Positions 11,180-22,536 of a DNA stretch of 64,000 nt are shown here, piece after piece (positions within the stretch are counted from its first letter, which is position 1; each line of letters opens with the position of its first letter). The position numbers and the translations under genes were made by a program. Source of the DNA: Pilaira anomala (lineage: Eukaryota > Mucoromycota > Mucoromycetes > Mucorales > Mucoraceae). The notes under the pieces are model-generated. The model was not told where the DNA came from. It saw only the letters and a list, made by a program, of their open reading frames with translations, and did not search any database. The stretch lies in NCBI GenBank assembly GCA_025716855.1, contig JAIXMQ010000047.1, positions 124,001-188,000 on the forward strand. Direction: 5' to 3'.

Positions 11180-11960
11180 GTTCTAAATCCGCGGTTGGGG
11201 ATGCTCTTACTACAGTATCTGATTGGAACGATTGCCATTGACTCCTTATTTTTTTCCACATGATGCCACAAAAAACAGTCTTTTTTTGTTTTTATAAATC
11301 ACTTTTTTTTTTTTGTTCTTTCTTTTTCTTTCACTTTCTTTTTTACATATATTTAAAATAAATCCTCCATACCAATACGGTCCTAATCTCTTCTTTTACC
11401 ACTTAACCTATCTAGACAATGGGGGTGTTCGAGCTATTAATGAGATAGAACAAACGAAAGTAAAATGTAATAAAAACATATAATAAAGGTTAAATAAATT
11501 AGACTGCAAAAATAAACTAAACTTTATTAGAAGATACAAAACGCATCTTAGTATGTATAGTAAAATAGCGATTAAAGAGGTGTTGCATGAATAGTGAAAC
11601 CTGACCTAGGTCTCGACCATCAGTTTGCCCACGTTGCTTGTCATGGATAAACATATGATAATTATATGAGAATATAATATGCTCGTTCACAACGAACAAA
11701 ATATTGCTTCAAGAATCAAATATTTTTGAAGCACATATACATAATACATGCTGTCAGCGGTAAGATATTACAAGGAAGAAGTGATTCATTGTCTAATAAA
11801 TCTCAATAACAAATCTCTTCCTTTTTTTTTGTACAGATTGTATGGTGCGTGAAAATGGTGCACAAAAATGGTGCACAAAAATGGTGCACGAAAATGGTGC
11901 ACGAAAATGTGCACGAAAATGGTGCGCGTATCTTTACGCCCATTTTCCCGGAATTTTCGT
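11180..11960. repeat. Dispersed repeat copy A (upstream of the unknown-family pseudogene)
   Basis: Several blocks match 16800-17280 in the same orientation and order. One is a pyrimidine-rich block with ccacat/cacac gccacaaa and ttctttctttttctt (11250-11345 versus 16850-16940). A second block is atacataatac-tgctgtcag-ggtaa with gaagtgattcat and tctaataaatctca (11733-11810 versus 17060-17150). The third, ggcgcgtatctt-like, is near 11925 versus 17262. Copy A has about 290 bp extra between the first two blocks. It lies just upstream of a member of the Mucorales-type unknown gene family, as does copy B. Confidence 0.7.
11842..11930. repeat. Minisatellite, 12-14-bp units of (aaaa)tggtgcac
   Basis: Five to six tandem units of tggtgcacaaaaa / tggtgcacgaaaa run from about 11842 to 11930, one of them shortened to tgtgcacgaaaa. 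The array produces overlapping ORFs of repeated HENGA/WCTK-type residues that are not credible genes. Confidence 0.85.
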
Positions 11961-12037
11961 ATTCCACAATAATATCGCCAGAAATTCATATTCTGGCGTT
12001 TGGCAGGCTCTTTTCTTTTTTTATATTTTTCACAGAA

Positions 12038-13370
12038 ATGAGCTCAAGCAACCAGCCAGTAAGTATTATATGGAATCTTGAAGGCGAATTTAATTAAATC
12101 ATTTTACATAGGAATCTTCTGCTCAAGCTTTTGTCGCAGAAAAGAAAGGAGAAACTTAAAAAACCGAAAGAAAAAGTTTCTCGGTCTCCCGTAATCCCAT
12201 TTGAGGAAGTATGTATCTAAAGACAATGCTATATTACATTACATTAACATATACATTTATATATAGGTGGAAGAGAAAGATGAAGTATTTGCTCCCAATT
12301 TGAGCTACTCAATTGGTTCATACATCAAAAACAGGGATCTCAAAATGTATCCCTGTTTCAAGTCAGCTGAAATTAATGACCAAACCATCATAAGGTACGC
12401 CAACATCGGCTTACAAATATTTGCCGGATGTTTATGTTCTTACGTAAATAGACCTGTTATTAATATAAATTCATTTAGTCTTGGTTTAAATTCCATTCTC
12501 GACCTTTCCTTTGAGTTTCCTGAAGGCCAAAATACATTATTCGACGCTGCTCAAAGGAAATGGTTAAAAAATAGGCTCCCCCAAAAAAATTGTTTGAACG
12601 TTCTGGCTTGAGACTGACTTGGTAAGCTATTTCAGTTGACTCAAATAAGTAGCACATCATTACGTACTTGATATTAAAATTATATCATTAATTCTTTTTA
12701 GGGGGGATACAACACTTTCATTAGATGATATCCAGTCTAAAAATAATATGAAAGTAGATTTGAGAATTTTACAGGATGAAACAGTACAAAGATTCAACAA
12801 AGAAACTGATACTGCAGTCCTTGAAGCATCGAAAGAAGATCCAGGTCTCTTAAAGTATCAGTCAGACCATTGCAAGTTGATGGTAGAATGCCAAAATATT
12901 ATTGACATGTACATCGACAAAGGCCACAACGTTGATAATGTTGATTGTTTACAAATTTGTGGCCTAGATTTGGTGATTCTAAACCTTTCTCTCTCTGCTC
13001 CCGGCCTCTATGTAGCTAATGAAGTATTCTTTGGTTCCATACCCAATTCTCTCTCTCTCGAATAGAAGATATGCTTAATACAGCTTTTAATCTTTTATCC
13101 TTTAAGGTAAGTTGTGTTTAGAAAGAACGAATACATTTTAACTAAAACCTTATATTTTAGAAAGCTGTATTAAGCATTAAAAATAAATATCAAGAGGAGA
13201 AAACTTTTTTTAAACAAAATATGAAAAATATCAAAAGCAAAAAGTATAATCAAGAATCTGAGACGAAGCTTTTGAGAGCAAATAAAAAAAGCTGGACCAG
13301 AGGAACTTGGGTCGCTTATCGTGACAGTAAATCGAAACTTCCTCATTCTCCTCACAACCTCACAATCTAA
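12038..13370 (+). pseudogene. Degenerate inverted copy of the unknown gene at 3505-5180
   Basis: The exon/intron plan of the minus-strand gene is recognisable on the plus strand. ATG 12038 starts MSSSNQP, followed by gtaagt and a second exon at 12112 that runs into a stop after EKKGET. The third exon (from 12267) begins VEEKDEVFAPNLSYSIGSYI. About 310 bp of exon 3 is missing at 12590, joined within an A-run, and an extra CT in a tctctct run near 13050 shifts the frame and ends exon 4 at SLE. The last exon (13165-13370) is open. Three independent lesions make it a pseudogene. Exon 4 and the intron before it are almost identical to the intact copy, while exons 3 and 5 differ at roughly one residue in six or five. 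Confidence 0.85.
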
Positions 13371-13567
13371 AAAAAAAAAAAAAAAAAATACTTTTATAAA
13401 TATTCAAACCTATTATCACTTAATAAAAATATACCTATTATTCCTTATGCCCACTATGATCATTGGTCAAGATTCTTTAGAGTGACTTTCTTTTCATCAA
13501 ATCCTTCCAAAAAATTTTAAAGATCGTTTCGAAAAACTCTTTTATTGTATTTTTTATTTACTAAACT

Positions 13568-14814
13568 ATGACCCAAACCAAATTAGAAGGCTATGAGTTT
13601 TTCAACAAAACCTTAAAGTCACCCAAGATGATCTTGGCACCTATGGTTGATCAATCAGAACTTGCCTGGAGAATTTTGAGTAGACGTTATGGTGCTGATG
13701 TATGTGTTACTCCCATGTTCCATGCTAAACTTTTCAGTGAAGGTAAAAAGTATAGAGATGAGCAATTTACAACCAATAAAGAAGACAGACCTCTTATTGT
13801 TCAGGTAAAATAACAAATAACACTAACAAAAAAAAAAAACTACTCGTAACTGATATCTTGAAATATCAATAGTTCTGTGCCAATGATCCCGATATTCTTT
13901 TGAAAGCTGCAAAGTTAGTTGAAAACGATTGTGATGCAGTTGATATTAACCTGGGTTGTCCTCAACATATTGCTAAGCGAGGACACTATGGTTCTTTCTT
14001 ACAAGATGAATGGGAGTTGATTGCCAAAATGGTTACTATTTTACACAAGGAGTTGGCAGTCCCTGTTACTGTCAAAATCCGTTGTTTCACCAGTGTTGAA
14101 AAGACAATTGAATACGCCAAGATGATCGAAGCTGCAGGAGCACAAATGTTGACAGTTCACGGTAGATTGAGAGAACAAAAAGGACACAATACCGGTCTTG
14201 CTGATTGGGATAAGATTAAGGCAGTAAAGGAAGCTGTAAAGATTCCTGTGGTTGCTAACGGTAATATTTTATACCACGAAGATATTCAAAAATGTTTGGA
14301 TTATACCGGTTGTGATGCTGTCATGACTGCTGAAGCTAGCCTTTACAACCCTACTATTTTCTCCTCTGAAGTCAAGTTCCCACCTTATACATTTGATATG
14401 GCTAAGGAATATTTAGATATTTGTAAAGTGGAAAAGACGAATGGTAGCTCTATCAAAGGTCATTTATTCAAAATTTTGCAACCTACATTACCTCACCATA
14501 AAGAATTAAGAGCTCGTCTTGGTAAAGCTCGTACATTAGACGAATATTATGAAATTATCGCAGAATTAACTGCATTAGTGACAAAGGTCATTGAAGAAAA
14601 GGGTGAAGAGGAAGAACAAGGCCAAGCTGATGAGAATGGTATTCGTAAATATGCTTATTGGAGATGTCAACCTTATTTCAGACCTGAACTTCCCAAGAAT
14701 GGAAATCACGAACAAAAAGAAAATAATAATAAACGTAGTGCTGATACTACTGAAGAAAAGGAAGAAAATAAAAAGTTGAAGGAAACACCTGTCACTACAG
14801 AACAGAATCAATAA
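13568..14814 (+). CDS. DUS1: tRNA-dihydrouridine synthase 1 (Dus1-type)
   Basis: This flavin enzyme reduces uridine 16/17 in the D-loop of cytoplasmic tRNAs with NAD(P)H. Two exons (13568-13804, 13873-14814) encode 392 residues. The start region [19 protein letters not shown] and [17 protein letters not shown] match the Dus1 family. The catalytic Cys lies in DINLGCPQ (about residue 108), followed by [32 protein letters not shown] and VVANGNI, the FMN-binding TIM-barrel motifs. The C-terminal tail (after about residue 330) is a Lys/Glu-rich extension with no domain. The intron is 68 nt and in phase 0. The gene stands convergent to the RSA4/NLE1 gene with 127 bp between stops. Dus1 is preferred over Dus3 because no CCCH zinc fingers are present. 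Confidence 0.95.
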
Positions 14815-14941
14815 TTATAGAATCAACAAATAATAAATGTAAATACCAAAATTAGAATAAAACCAATTTTTTTTTTTTTTTTTTAAGATGTGATGAATAT
14901 ATTTATTTATTATTTTTAAAATGTACAAATTTATTTATTTT

Positions 14942-16458
14942 CTAATGTCTCCAAATCTTGAGTTGTTTATCTTTACCACCACTTGCTACTTTATCACCTC
15001 CAGGAGACCAATCGACAGCAAATACTTCATCTAAATGACCAGGTAAATCCATCTTAATCTTCATCTTTTTAATATCCCAAATCTTCAAAGTACTATCTTT
15101 ACTAGCACTAATCAATAAACGAGAATCACTTGACCAACTAACTTGATAGACGGCACCAACATGACCTCTCAAATTACCAATAAATCTACCAGTTGTACCA
15201 TCCCATAATTTAACAGAGTTATCGAATGAAGCACTAGCAATTAATCTACCATCAGGAGAGAATGCGACATGGTTAACTAATTTTTGATGTCCAGTCATAC
15301 GTGTAATAGGCTTTTTACTCTTCTCAGGTTCCCAATAAAACATTGTGAAATCATCAGAACCAGAAACAAGTCTTTCAGCACCGGCGCCCTTGAATGTGTT
15401 ATATCTTAAAAGTGCAGCTGCCTGTGCTTCTTCTTCTGTCTTGTGACGTTTACCTGTATGATCAAAGGGACCAGTTCTTAATACAAAATCAGTACTAAGA
15501 GCTAATGTATTAACCCAATGACCATGACCTTCAAGTGTTTTAACAAGCATACCAGATGAGTTCCAGACTTTAATTGTTTTATCTTGAGAAGCTGTATAAA
15601 TTAATCCTTCACCACCCCATTTGATACATGTAACAGCAGCAGTATGTTGAGCAATAGCAAATACCATTCTTCTTAAAGAGGTATCCCAAACACGAACAGT
15701 ATGATCTTTGGAAGAACTAGCAAGACGGTTTGCCTTTGAGTTTAAATGATATGGCTCCCAAGCTAAACTTGTAATCCATTTACGATGACCTTTTAATCCA
15801 TCACCAATTTGTTTACCCGTTTTAGGATCCCATAAACGAACTGTGTTATCCATACTACCAGATGCTAAGGTCTTACCATCAGGTGACCATGCAATATTCA
15901 ATACCCATCCAGCATGTCCTTTTAATGTATGGCGAGGTGTTTCAGTATTCAAATCCCAAATACGAACAGTACAATCACCAGAACCAGTTGCTAATTGTGA
16001 TCCATCAGGACTAAATGAACAAGACAAAATAGCTTCCGTATGACCTGACAAAGTAGAGGTACAACGTGAAACTGCTCTCACTCTGAAAATTGCTTGTGGT
16101 TGATATACAATAGTTAAAGTATCTTCGGTTGATTTGTCTTTACGATCTACCCAAAGATCCTTTATAATCTCGTCGTCATTCACATGGAAAGAGTAAGGAA
16201 GAGGATCTTCACCCTATTTAATTGACAAGTTAATAAAGAGTATTCAAGTAGTGCATACGAATTTTTTAATAGTACCTGATTCAAAAGTTGATTCAATAAT
16301 AACTCAAGTTGTTCAGGTGTAGCGTTGGCAGGTAAATTGAGAGGAGGGCCAGTGGATTCACCGTCGGCTGTTTTGAATTGAGCAACAACCTTTTGTCCAA
16401 TAGGCATAGCTGCTGCTGCAATAGCATCGAGCTTCTTTTGCCTAATCTTTGCTGCCAT
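14942..16458 (-). CDS. RSA4: Ribosome assembly protein RSA4/Notchless (NLE domain + WD40)
   Basis: The protein is a WD40 factor of pre-60S ribosomal particles. In yeast its N-terminal domain is engaged by the AAA+ ATPase Rea1 to drive particle release. Exons 16458-16276 and 16213-14942 (62-nt intron) give 484 residues. The NLE domain (about residues 25-100) holds VVAQFKTADGESTG and, after the intron, GEDPLPYSFHVNDDEI; I see no transit signal. WD repeats follow from about residue 115 (TLSGHTEAILSCSFSPDG, SGDCTVRIWDL, and so on) to the terminal KIWRH. The loop with HKTEEEAQAAALLRYN between repeats is typical of this family. Length is close to the usual 480-515. It is convergent with DUS1. Confidence 0.95.
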
Positions 16459-16789
16459 TGTTATGCTTTTATGAAAGAACTGTCAAGTTTTAAAAAAAGT
16501 TTTGTGGCTTTATTTCTTCCTTTGATTGCATTTTTTTTCTTTCATGTAAGAGTGACGGTTAATGTGACTATTTGTACCTTGATTTGGTAATTCATTCACC
16601 GTTTTGGGTTTTCATGCTTGTAAAAAAGAACTCCGTTTTGTATGCACCATATTTATGTAGGTATTATTGGTAAAAGCTGAACATTAAAGGATTAGCTATA
16701 GTACTCATAATCGAAGAACCAAAGGGAATGTTATGATATCGTAATTATAGGGGAAAGATAAGCACCATTTTAATTCTAAAATTAAAAAC
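16459..16789. other. Intergenic region upstream of RSA4
   Basis: No gene. This is the 5' flank and presumed promoter of the minus-strand RSA4 gene. No specific element could be assigned. Confidence 0.5.
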
Positions 16790-17290
16790 ATTAGCTCTGA
16801 TTACAGTATCGATTAAAGGCTGACTGTTACTTGATTGTTATTGACATCTTATTTTTTCTCACACGCCACAAAGAGATTTTTTTTGTTTCATTATAAATTA
16901 CTTTTTTTTTTTTTATTCTTTCTTTTTCTTATACTTTCTTTAATATGTATATTTAAAAATGGATATTCCTTACCTCTACATTCTTAATGTCTTCTTGGAA
17001 CACGTGTACCCTATCTACACAAGAGAATGCTTCAAGGATAAAATAAATTTGAAACCTGTATACATAATACGTGTTGTCAGTGGTAACACATATTATATAG
17101 CTCTAATAGCTTTATCACAAAGAAGTGATTCATGTCTAATAAATCTCATAGCAAATGCTTTTTTTTGTATAGATTGCATGTATTTAATAAAGAGCGTCCA
17201 AATCCATTAGTTAGTGGTGAGATGGCCGTCAACAAGCGAAGCGGGTAGATGAAAACAAAGTGGGGCGCGTATCTTACCTCAAACTTATGT
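16790..17290. repeat. Dispersed repeat copy B
   Basis: This is homologous in blocks to 11180-11960 in direct orientation (see that entry). It includes a short ORF from ATG 16959 (MDIPYLYILNVFLEHVYPIY...), which aligns with a decayed stretch near 11360-11420. The start and frame are not kept in copy A, so I do not call it a gene. Confidence 0.65.
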
Positions 17291-17422
17291 ATCTATGATT
17301 AGTAATTACAGTATTTTGTATTCAAATTATTGGCATCTTTTTTTTTTTTTTTAGAATAAAAGCCGCCAAAACCGGGAAAATATCGCATTTATTATTCTAA
17401 TCGTATCAGTGGATCTCAAAAC

Positions 17423-18830
17423 ATGCCATCAGCAACAGGGTACACTAATAGTACAGATGAAACCACGACTAAAACTACTACCGGCAATAAAAGCAAGTAA
17501 AATAAACGGAAATCGATACACATACAATAGTAGAAGGGAAGATGAAGGAGTCTGCTATTATATGCAACTTTGAACAGTAAGGATCCTTAAAGACTGTTGA
17601 AGTTAATGAGGTGATATTAACTTTGTGTCAGTCCGGCTCGTTCTTTTGCTCTAGATATGTACCAATGATAAACTGCTATCTAAGTACTGTACAACAGAAG
17701 ATCATGTAAAAGCAAAAAGCTACGACAGCGTGGAAGCGGTTTCCCTCGCTGCAAATATATCTTGACCCATTGAAAGAATCAAACGGCACTGCCTCTTTGA
17801 AAAAGAAACTAAAATTAAAGCAAATGTGTTCTGTTTGTGAGTGAGCTCTCAAATATTTTATTACATCCAAATAGTCTTATCTTTGTCTAACTAATCAATT
17901 AGAAGGCGATATGATGAAACGTGTTTGGTGTTTTCTGGAAACTGTTTTTGATGATCTGAAAGATCAAGTACAGCCTCATCAGCTAGATTTAAGATTAACA
18001 GAACGTTGGCAAGAATTGAAAAAATGAAACGTGAATCAATGGGTAGAAAACTTGATATGACTTTTTACAGACAACTTCACGAACATAGATGCTGTGAATG
18101 TGGTAGGAGTGACTTTCAGACGAAAGAGCTCACCAATGCATTTAATATGGCTAAAGTAATGAAAGATATGAAAGATATGATTTTTTCAATATACAAAAAA
18201 TCCTGTGAATTAGCGTTTGTTGGCTTTTTATTCTTTGGTAAGTAAATCATAGATATTCTTTAGGATTTTAGTGGCTAATACTTTGATGTTGTAATTATCA
18301 GATACAAAATTTATAGTTATATTACAGAATTTTGCTTCTGTATGATAGGAAGAGCTAATATCGAAGAATCAAAAAGCAACGTCTCTATGAACGTGTGGCT
18401 CCCAGTTTTCCCTGTGGTAACTTTTCTAGTACCTCTATGTGACTCATCTGCTGGTTATTTCTCTCGTATTAATAATAAGCGTACTCTTTTTTTTTACGAG
18501 GAAAAGCCAATTATATGTGTAATTCAATGTTACCAACATTAATGATGGCAGATACATAGAGTCTCGTTAACCAAAAGCCGATGGATATTGACGCTGATCT
18601 GGATCAATATAAGACAATGATTCCCAGTTTTATCAATGAAAGATTTAAGAAGAAAAGAAGAAGTAGTAGCAATCCTACTGAAGAAAAACTTGCTCTCAAT
18701 AAACCATTGCATGTTTTAACTCTGTATCTCTCTTTTAAATATCAAACTCTCTGCACCTCCCTCCCTTCAATAACCTTTGTTTTTTTTAAACCAAAAAAAA
18801 AAAAAAAAAAAAAAAAGTACACTCCTTAAC
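17423..18830 (+). pseudogene. Decayed member of the Mucorales-type unknown gene family
   Basis: ATG 17423 starts MPSATGYTNSTDETTTKTTT, followed by a gtaaaa donor, and then only broken frames. Recognisable pieces are MKESAIICNFEQ (17540), GDMMKRVWCFLETVFDDLKD (17908-17967) with QLDLRLTERWQELKK, then ARIEKMKRESMGRKLDMTFY and, past CCECGRSDFQTKEL, MAKVMKDMKDMIF and VGFLFFGK to 18243. The order W..LE.VFDD / R.S.GRK.D / KVMKDM / VGF resembles a hypothetical family that I recall as expanded in Mucorales; the assignment is from memory. Stops interrupt it in several places. A last ORF at 18581 (MDIDADLDQYKTMIPSFINE) may be its C-terminal piece. The related upstream repeat lies just before it. Confidence 0.5.
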
Positions 18831-19680
18831 AAGATGCATTATTATATATGTATATGAAAAAGTTGATACACATTTATTATCACAACTTTTTTTAACAATC
18901 TTTACTCTTACAAAAACTTGAATTTTTAATGCAAATCACTGTAAGGTTTATTTTTCTCGCTATAAAGTGTTACAGGTATAATACACTTTTTCAAATATTC
19001 TTCGTTCACTTTTTCTAGATTCACAAGAAAAAAAAAGCCCCATTTTATTTTAGAATGTACAGAAAAAAACTATTTTAACTATTCTTTCTTGTTATTGGCA
19101 AGGAAAACCTCATGATGCGGTGATAAGATTTATTTTGCTCCATTTGTAAAACATGTACCCTGTTTCTACAAAAAGTTAGATCAGCCGATCCAAACCGTGT
19201 GAACATTATAGTTCCCACACTTTAGAATTCAGACAAACGGAAAGAAAAATAATTAAATGCTTAAATTGAGAAGATATTCTAACGCCAAACAAATGAAGAA
19301 ATAAATAAATGAGTTCATAAGAGGACGAGATGATGAAATAAGTACTTCATTAAACATTAGATAAAAAAAAGCTTTATTAGTTATGTACTTATAAACGGCA
19401 AAAAGTTTTTCATCAACTATAATATATGGACATATATAATCTTGCTGTAAAACAGTGATTAAAAGCGCGAAAAAATAATGTATTAAAAATAATCAACCCC
19501 ACGTTTTGATCAAAAGAGAACCGGATGCTTTTTCGGGTTAAAGATTAATTATTTGTTTACTACCGTATATTCTTTTCTACCCCGATCTTTTATTTGTTTT
19601 TCAAAGAAGTTTTTGTTACTTTTTTTTGCATCAAATTGTAGTAATATTATTTGACTTTTATTAAAAACTCAAGATTATTT

Positions 19681-19716
<36 letters not shown>

Positions 19717-19944
19717 TCTGATAAGTAGGACATGAAAATAACGAATAGGAATTGAAATTACGATCTGATTAAAAATATACCAAAAAATATAGGAGTTTAT
19801 TTTTATTAGGTTGTGAATCAAAATGGATGAGAAAAGAGGCAGGGGTTAGGGTTTGGGAAGGGATGAATTAGTGCGATTGTATGTGTGTACATATTTGTTT
19901 ATAAGTAAATGATAATATGAATGAAAAGAGAGAGAAAAGAAATG
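18831..19944. other. Gene-free region
   Basis: No gene is recognised. It holds a T/A homopolymer junction (about 19679-19713) and AT-rich sequence, and ends as the 3' flank of the minus-strand F-box gene. Confidence 0.6.
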
Positions 19945-21090
19945 TTAAATGTTACCACCATGACTTAATAATCTACGAGTTAAACTAAGTTTTTTTTGTC
20001 TCCATTCTTCTTCCGAATCTTGTATACGACGTACAACGTCTTCTTCACCTAATAAACTACCATTTCCTACTACATAAGATTTTGCAAAAGTGTATTTCCA
20101 GATTACTTGTGCATCAACACCAGCACCTTCTAGCATGTGTTGTAATCTAGTAAGACGTGTATGGCATTCATGTGTATGAGAGTGAACATATTTAATTAAG
20201 CTTTCAGATAAAGGTTGATCTTGTTTAGTAACGATATGATTTAAAATTGGTTCTGATAATGGATCATATTTAAAACATCCCTCTTTTGCCAATAATTGAT
20301 TTAAGGTTCCAAAACTATCTTCATATATTTGATTTTGTTGCATGTTTGATTTTACCATACCATCAAGTACCCAATCCAATGTAACACGAATCCATTTAAC
20401 ATCCATAACAGGTGGGGATGGCTTTGGTGTTGAAGATGTGATAGATCTATAACTATAATAGGAGGTTGGTAATCCAGTAGTCATTTGTTGTTGTTGAATA
20501 TAGTCAAATTGTCCTGGTTGTTTATATGACAAGTTTAAAATGAATCCCTTGTCTCCCAAATAACGATCCACCTTATTTTCATACCAACAAGGTAATTCAT
20601 AAATCTTTTCAATAGAAGAATTGTATTGATAATGATATAAAAACATTGCTTGATCTTGTGCATTTAATTTTTCAAAAGACGGAATTTTTTGCTGTTGTTT
20701 ATTGCTATTTGAAAACCACCCAGAGAAATGGATTTTTAATAATCGACAATAAGCACCCCACTGTTGTGTTGATGTATTTCCAAGTGAAAGTTTTGATTCT
20801 AATGATTCACTAGGTCTAAATTCAATCACACGATTTTTTACATCATAATGAACTGCTTCTAACTCTATTGAGTCGTTGTTTTTATTTTTACCGTCTAATT
20901 TAATTGATATCAGTTGTCTTGATTCCTTTATCTGTTGGTAAATATGATATTCTCCCATTGCCTTGAATTTTTGACATACACTACGAATACGATATACTTC
21001 TGGATAAGACAGATATGAAAATATTTTATAAATAATTTCTGATGCAAAATCATTTATACTATTGATGTCTGTATTAAAATTACTAGTCAT
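19945..21090 (-). CDS. F-box domain protein
   Basis: A single-exon frame of 381 residues. The N-terminal F-box (about residues 12-55) reads INDFASEIIYKIFSYLSYPE and then VYRIRSVCQKFKAMGE, the usual Leu/Pro...VC pattern that binds Skp1 in SCF ubiquitin ligases. The rest (residues 60-381) has no LRR, WD40 or other repeat that I recognise. It contains Gln- and Ser/Pro-rich linkers (for example IQQQQMTTG; TPKPSPPVMDVKW) and a charged C-terminus ending LLSHGGNI, so the substrate cannot be inferred. The start is the first Met after an in-frame stop; no intron is needed. The neighbouring ERV1 gene is on the same strand, with its stop about 150 bp upstream of this start. Confidence 0.85.
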   Translation of the reverse strand: MTSNFNTDINSINDFASEIIYKIFSYLSYPEVYRIRSVCQKFKAMGEYHIYQQIKESRQLISIKLDGKNKNNDSIELEAVHYDVKNRVIEFRPSESLESKLSLGNTSTQQWGAYCRLLKIHFSGWFSNSNKQQQKIPSFEKLNAQDQAMFLYHYQYNSSIEKIYELPCWYENKVDRYLGDKGFILNLSYKQPGQFDYIQQQQMTTGLPTSYYSYRSITSSTPKPSPPVMDVKWIRVTLDWVLDGMVKSNMQQNQIYEDSFGTLNQLLAKEGCFKYDPLSEPILNHIVTKQDQPLSESLIKYVHSHTHECHTRLTRLQHMLEGAGVDAQVIWKYTFAKSYVVGNGSLLGEEDVVRRIQDSEEEWRQKKLSLTRRLLSHGGNI

Positions 21091-21237
21091 GTTATATGTA
21101 TTAAGAAAAAAAAAATAATATATAAAAGGAAGATGCAGGACAAAAGGTGGGAAAAAAAAACTTGTTTTATATATTGTGGAATTATTTTTGGTGTAACCTT
21201 TTTTAAAAAGAGCGCAGATTTTTTTTATTTTTTTTTT

Positions 21238-21887
21238 TTATTTGTCACAGTCTCCGTTTGGAGGCCCTGTCAACCAACGTTCAAACACTTTGGTACAATC
21301 AAATTGTTTCTTTCCCAATTTTTCATTAACTTTGTTATGGCGTCTACATAACCATTCACTTAATGTATCTCTACTGGTTACATTAATAGGTTCCTCTGCA
21401 ATATCCTTTTGAAAATCATTCTATATATTTATATTAATCATACCGCCTTGAATCAAATTCTTTTTCTCTATCCTACCTTACAAAACCAACAAGGATAATT
21501 CTCAGAGAATGCTTTGAAAAAAGATTTCATACTTTCCTTTTGTTGAGGCTCTGGCTTTTCGGGATAATAAGCTGCCATCGTATGCAATAAAGTCCAAGTA
21601 TGTCTACCTAAAGTTTCTACGTCCGCAGGACAGTTATTACGCTTCCATTCTTCAGTAATTACTGGCTTCGCTTTTTCACCAGTCGTAGCAGAGGCTGCAC
21701 CTGCACCTGTAGCTGTAGCTGTAGCTCCGGTAGGTGCTGCCTTGCTTGACTTTTCACCTTCTTTTCCCTTTCCCTTTTCTATCTTTGTCCAAGTTTTAAA
21801 ATCAACACAAACTCGGCATGGCTTACCGTCCTTCATGGGAATCTTCTTTCCAGTTTCGGGATCCACATAAATTTTTTCTTCGCTCAT
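21238..21887 (-). CDS. ERV1: FAD-linked sulfhydryl oxidase ERV1/ALR
   Basis: This mitochondrial intermembrane-space oxidase reoxidises Mia40 in disulfide-relay import and passes electrons to cytochrome c. Exons 21887-21477 and 21420-21238 (56-nt intron, phase 0) give 197 residues. The shuttle pair is CRVC at residues 24-27 in GKPCRVCVDFKTW. A low-complexity Ala/Thr/Gly linker follows (about 50-75). The FAD domain has RHTWTLLHTMAAYYP and the active CWFC (133-136), and the second exon supplies LCRRHNKVNEKLGKKQFDC and ends GPPNGDCDK. Every Cys expected in the family is present. The start is supported by the conserved N-terminal CxxC being in frame. It is co-oriented with the downstream F-box gene. 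Confidence 0.95.
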
Positions 21888-22536
21888 TGTAAGATTAGTA
21901 AGAAAAACGTCAAAAAGTATTAAAAAAAAAGAGAACTTCCCGCAGTTGAAAAAAAGTTTCTCTTTTTCATGAATGCGTGTTTAGTCAGCATCTAACTCCG
22001 CGTTGTCTCTCTCTTTTGAATAAACAAGATTTTGAGAAATATATCAAATAAATAGACCTGTTTGAAGAATCTCTTATATTGAGCTTGCATAAAGTACTTT
22101 GATTTGCATAAAGCGTCTTGAGAAGGATTACAAAGAAGATTTTAGAAAAAAGATACATATAAAGGAGGAAAGTTATCCAAAAAGTGAACAAAAAGAACAT
22201 ATAGCACAAAATTTAGAAGGCTACAATTATCTCGTCTAAATCTCAAAATATTGTATTAGGCCAGTATTGAAATGACAAGTGTGAACGGAATGCATTTGTA
22301 AACGCCATGCCAGATAATGGTTAAAATATGAAAATTAGGTCAATTTGTTGCTAAGCTATTTTTTAAGATAATAAATGAATAGAGCAATCTTTGATTCAGC
22401 CAAATAGCGACTTAATGATCTACAGAACATTGGAGTTTGAAAGCGAGTTTTTCAGTTTAACCTCAGCCAACTGCTACAGTAAAGTTCGGGTTGCCACTCC
22501 AGTTTCTTTAACTTTGTTTTGTGTTTAACAGGCATC
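21888..22536. other. Divergent intergenic region between ERV1 and the Zn2Cys6 gene
   Basis: This 650-bp stretch is the shared 5' flank of two divergent genes. No gene is seen; ORF 21985-22209 on the minus strand has no recognisable content. No specific binding site could be assigned. Confidence 0.55.

Noticed and set aside
11842..12097. Overlapping ORFs with HENGA/WCTK repeats
   Set aside because: They are translations of the tggtgcac minisatellite in two frames.
16959..17210. 83-residue ORF in dispersed repeat copy B
   Set aside because: The corresponding stretch in copy A lacks the start and frame, so coding constraint is not supported.
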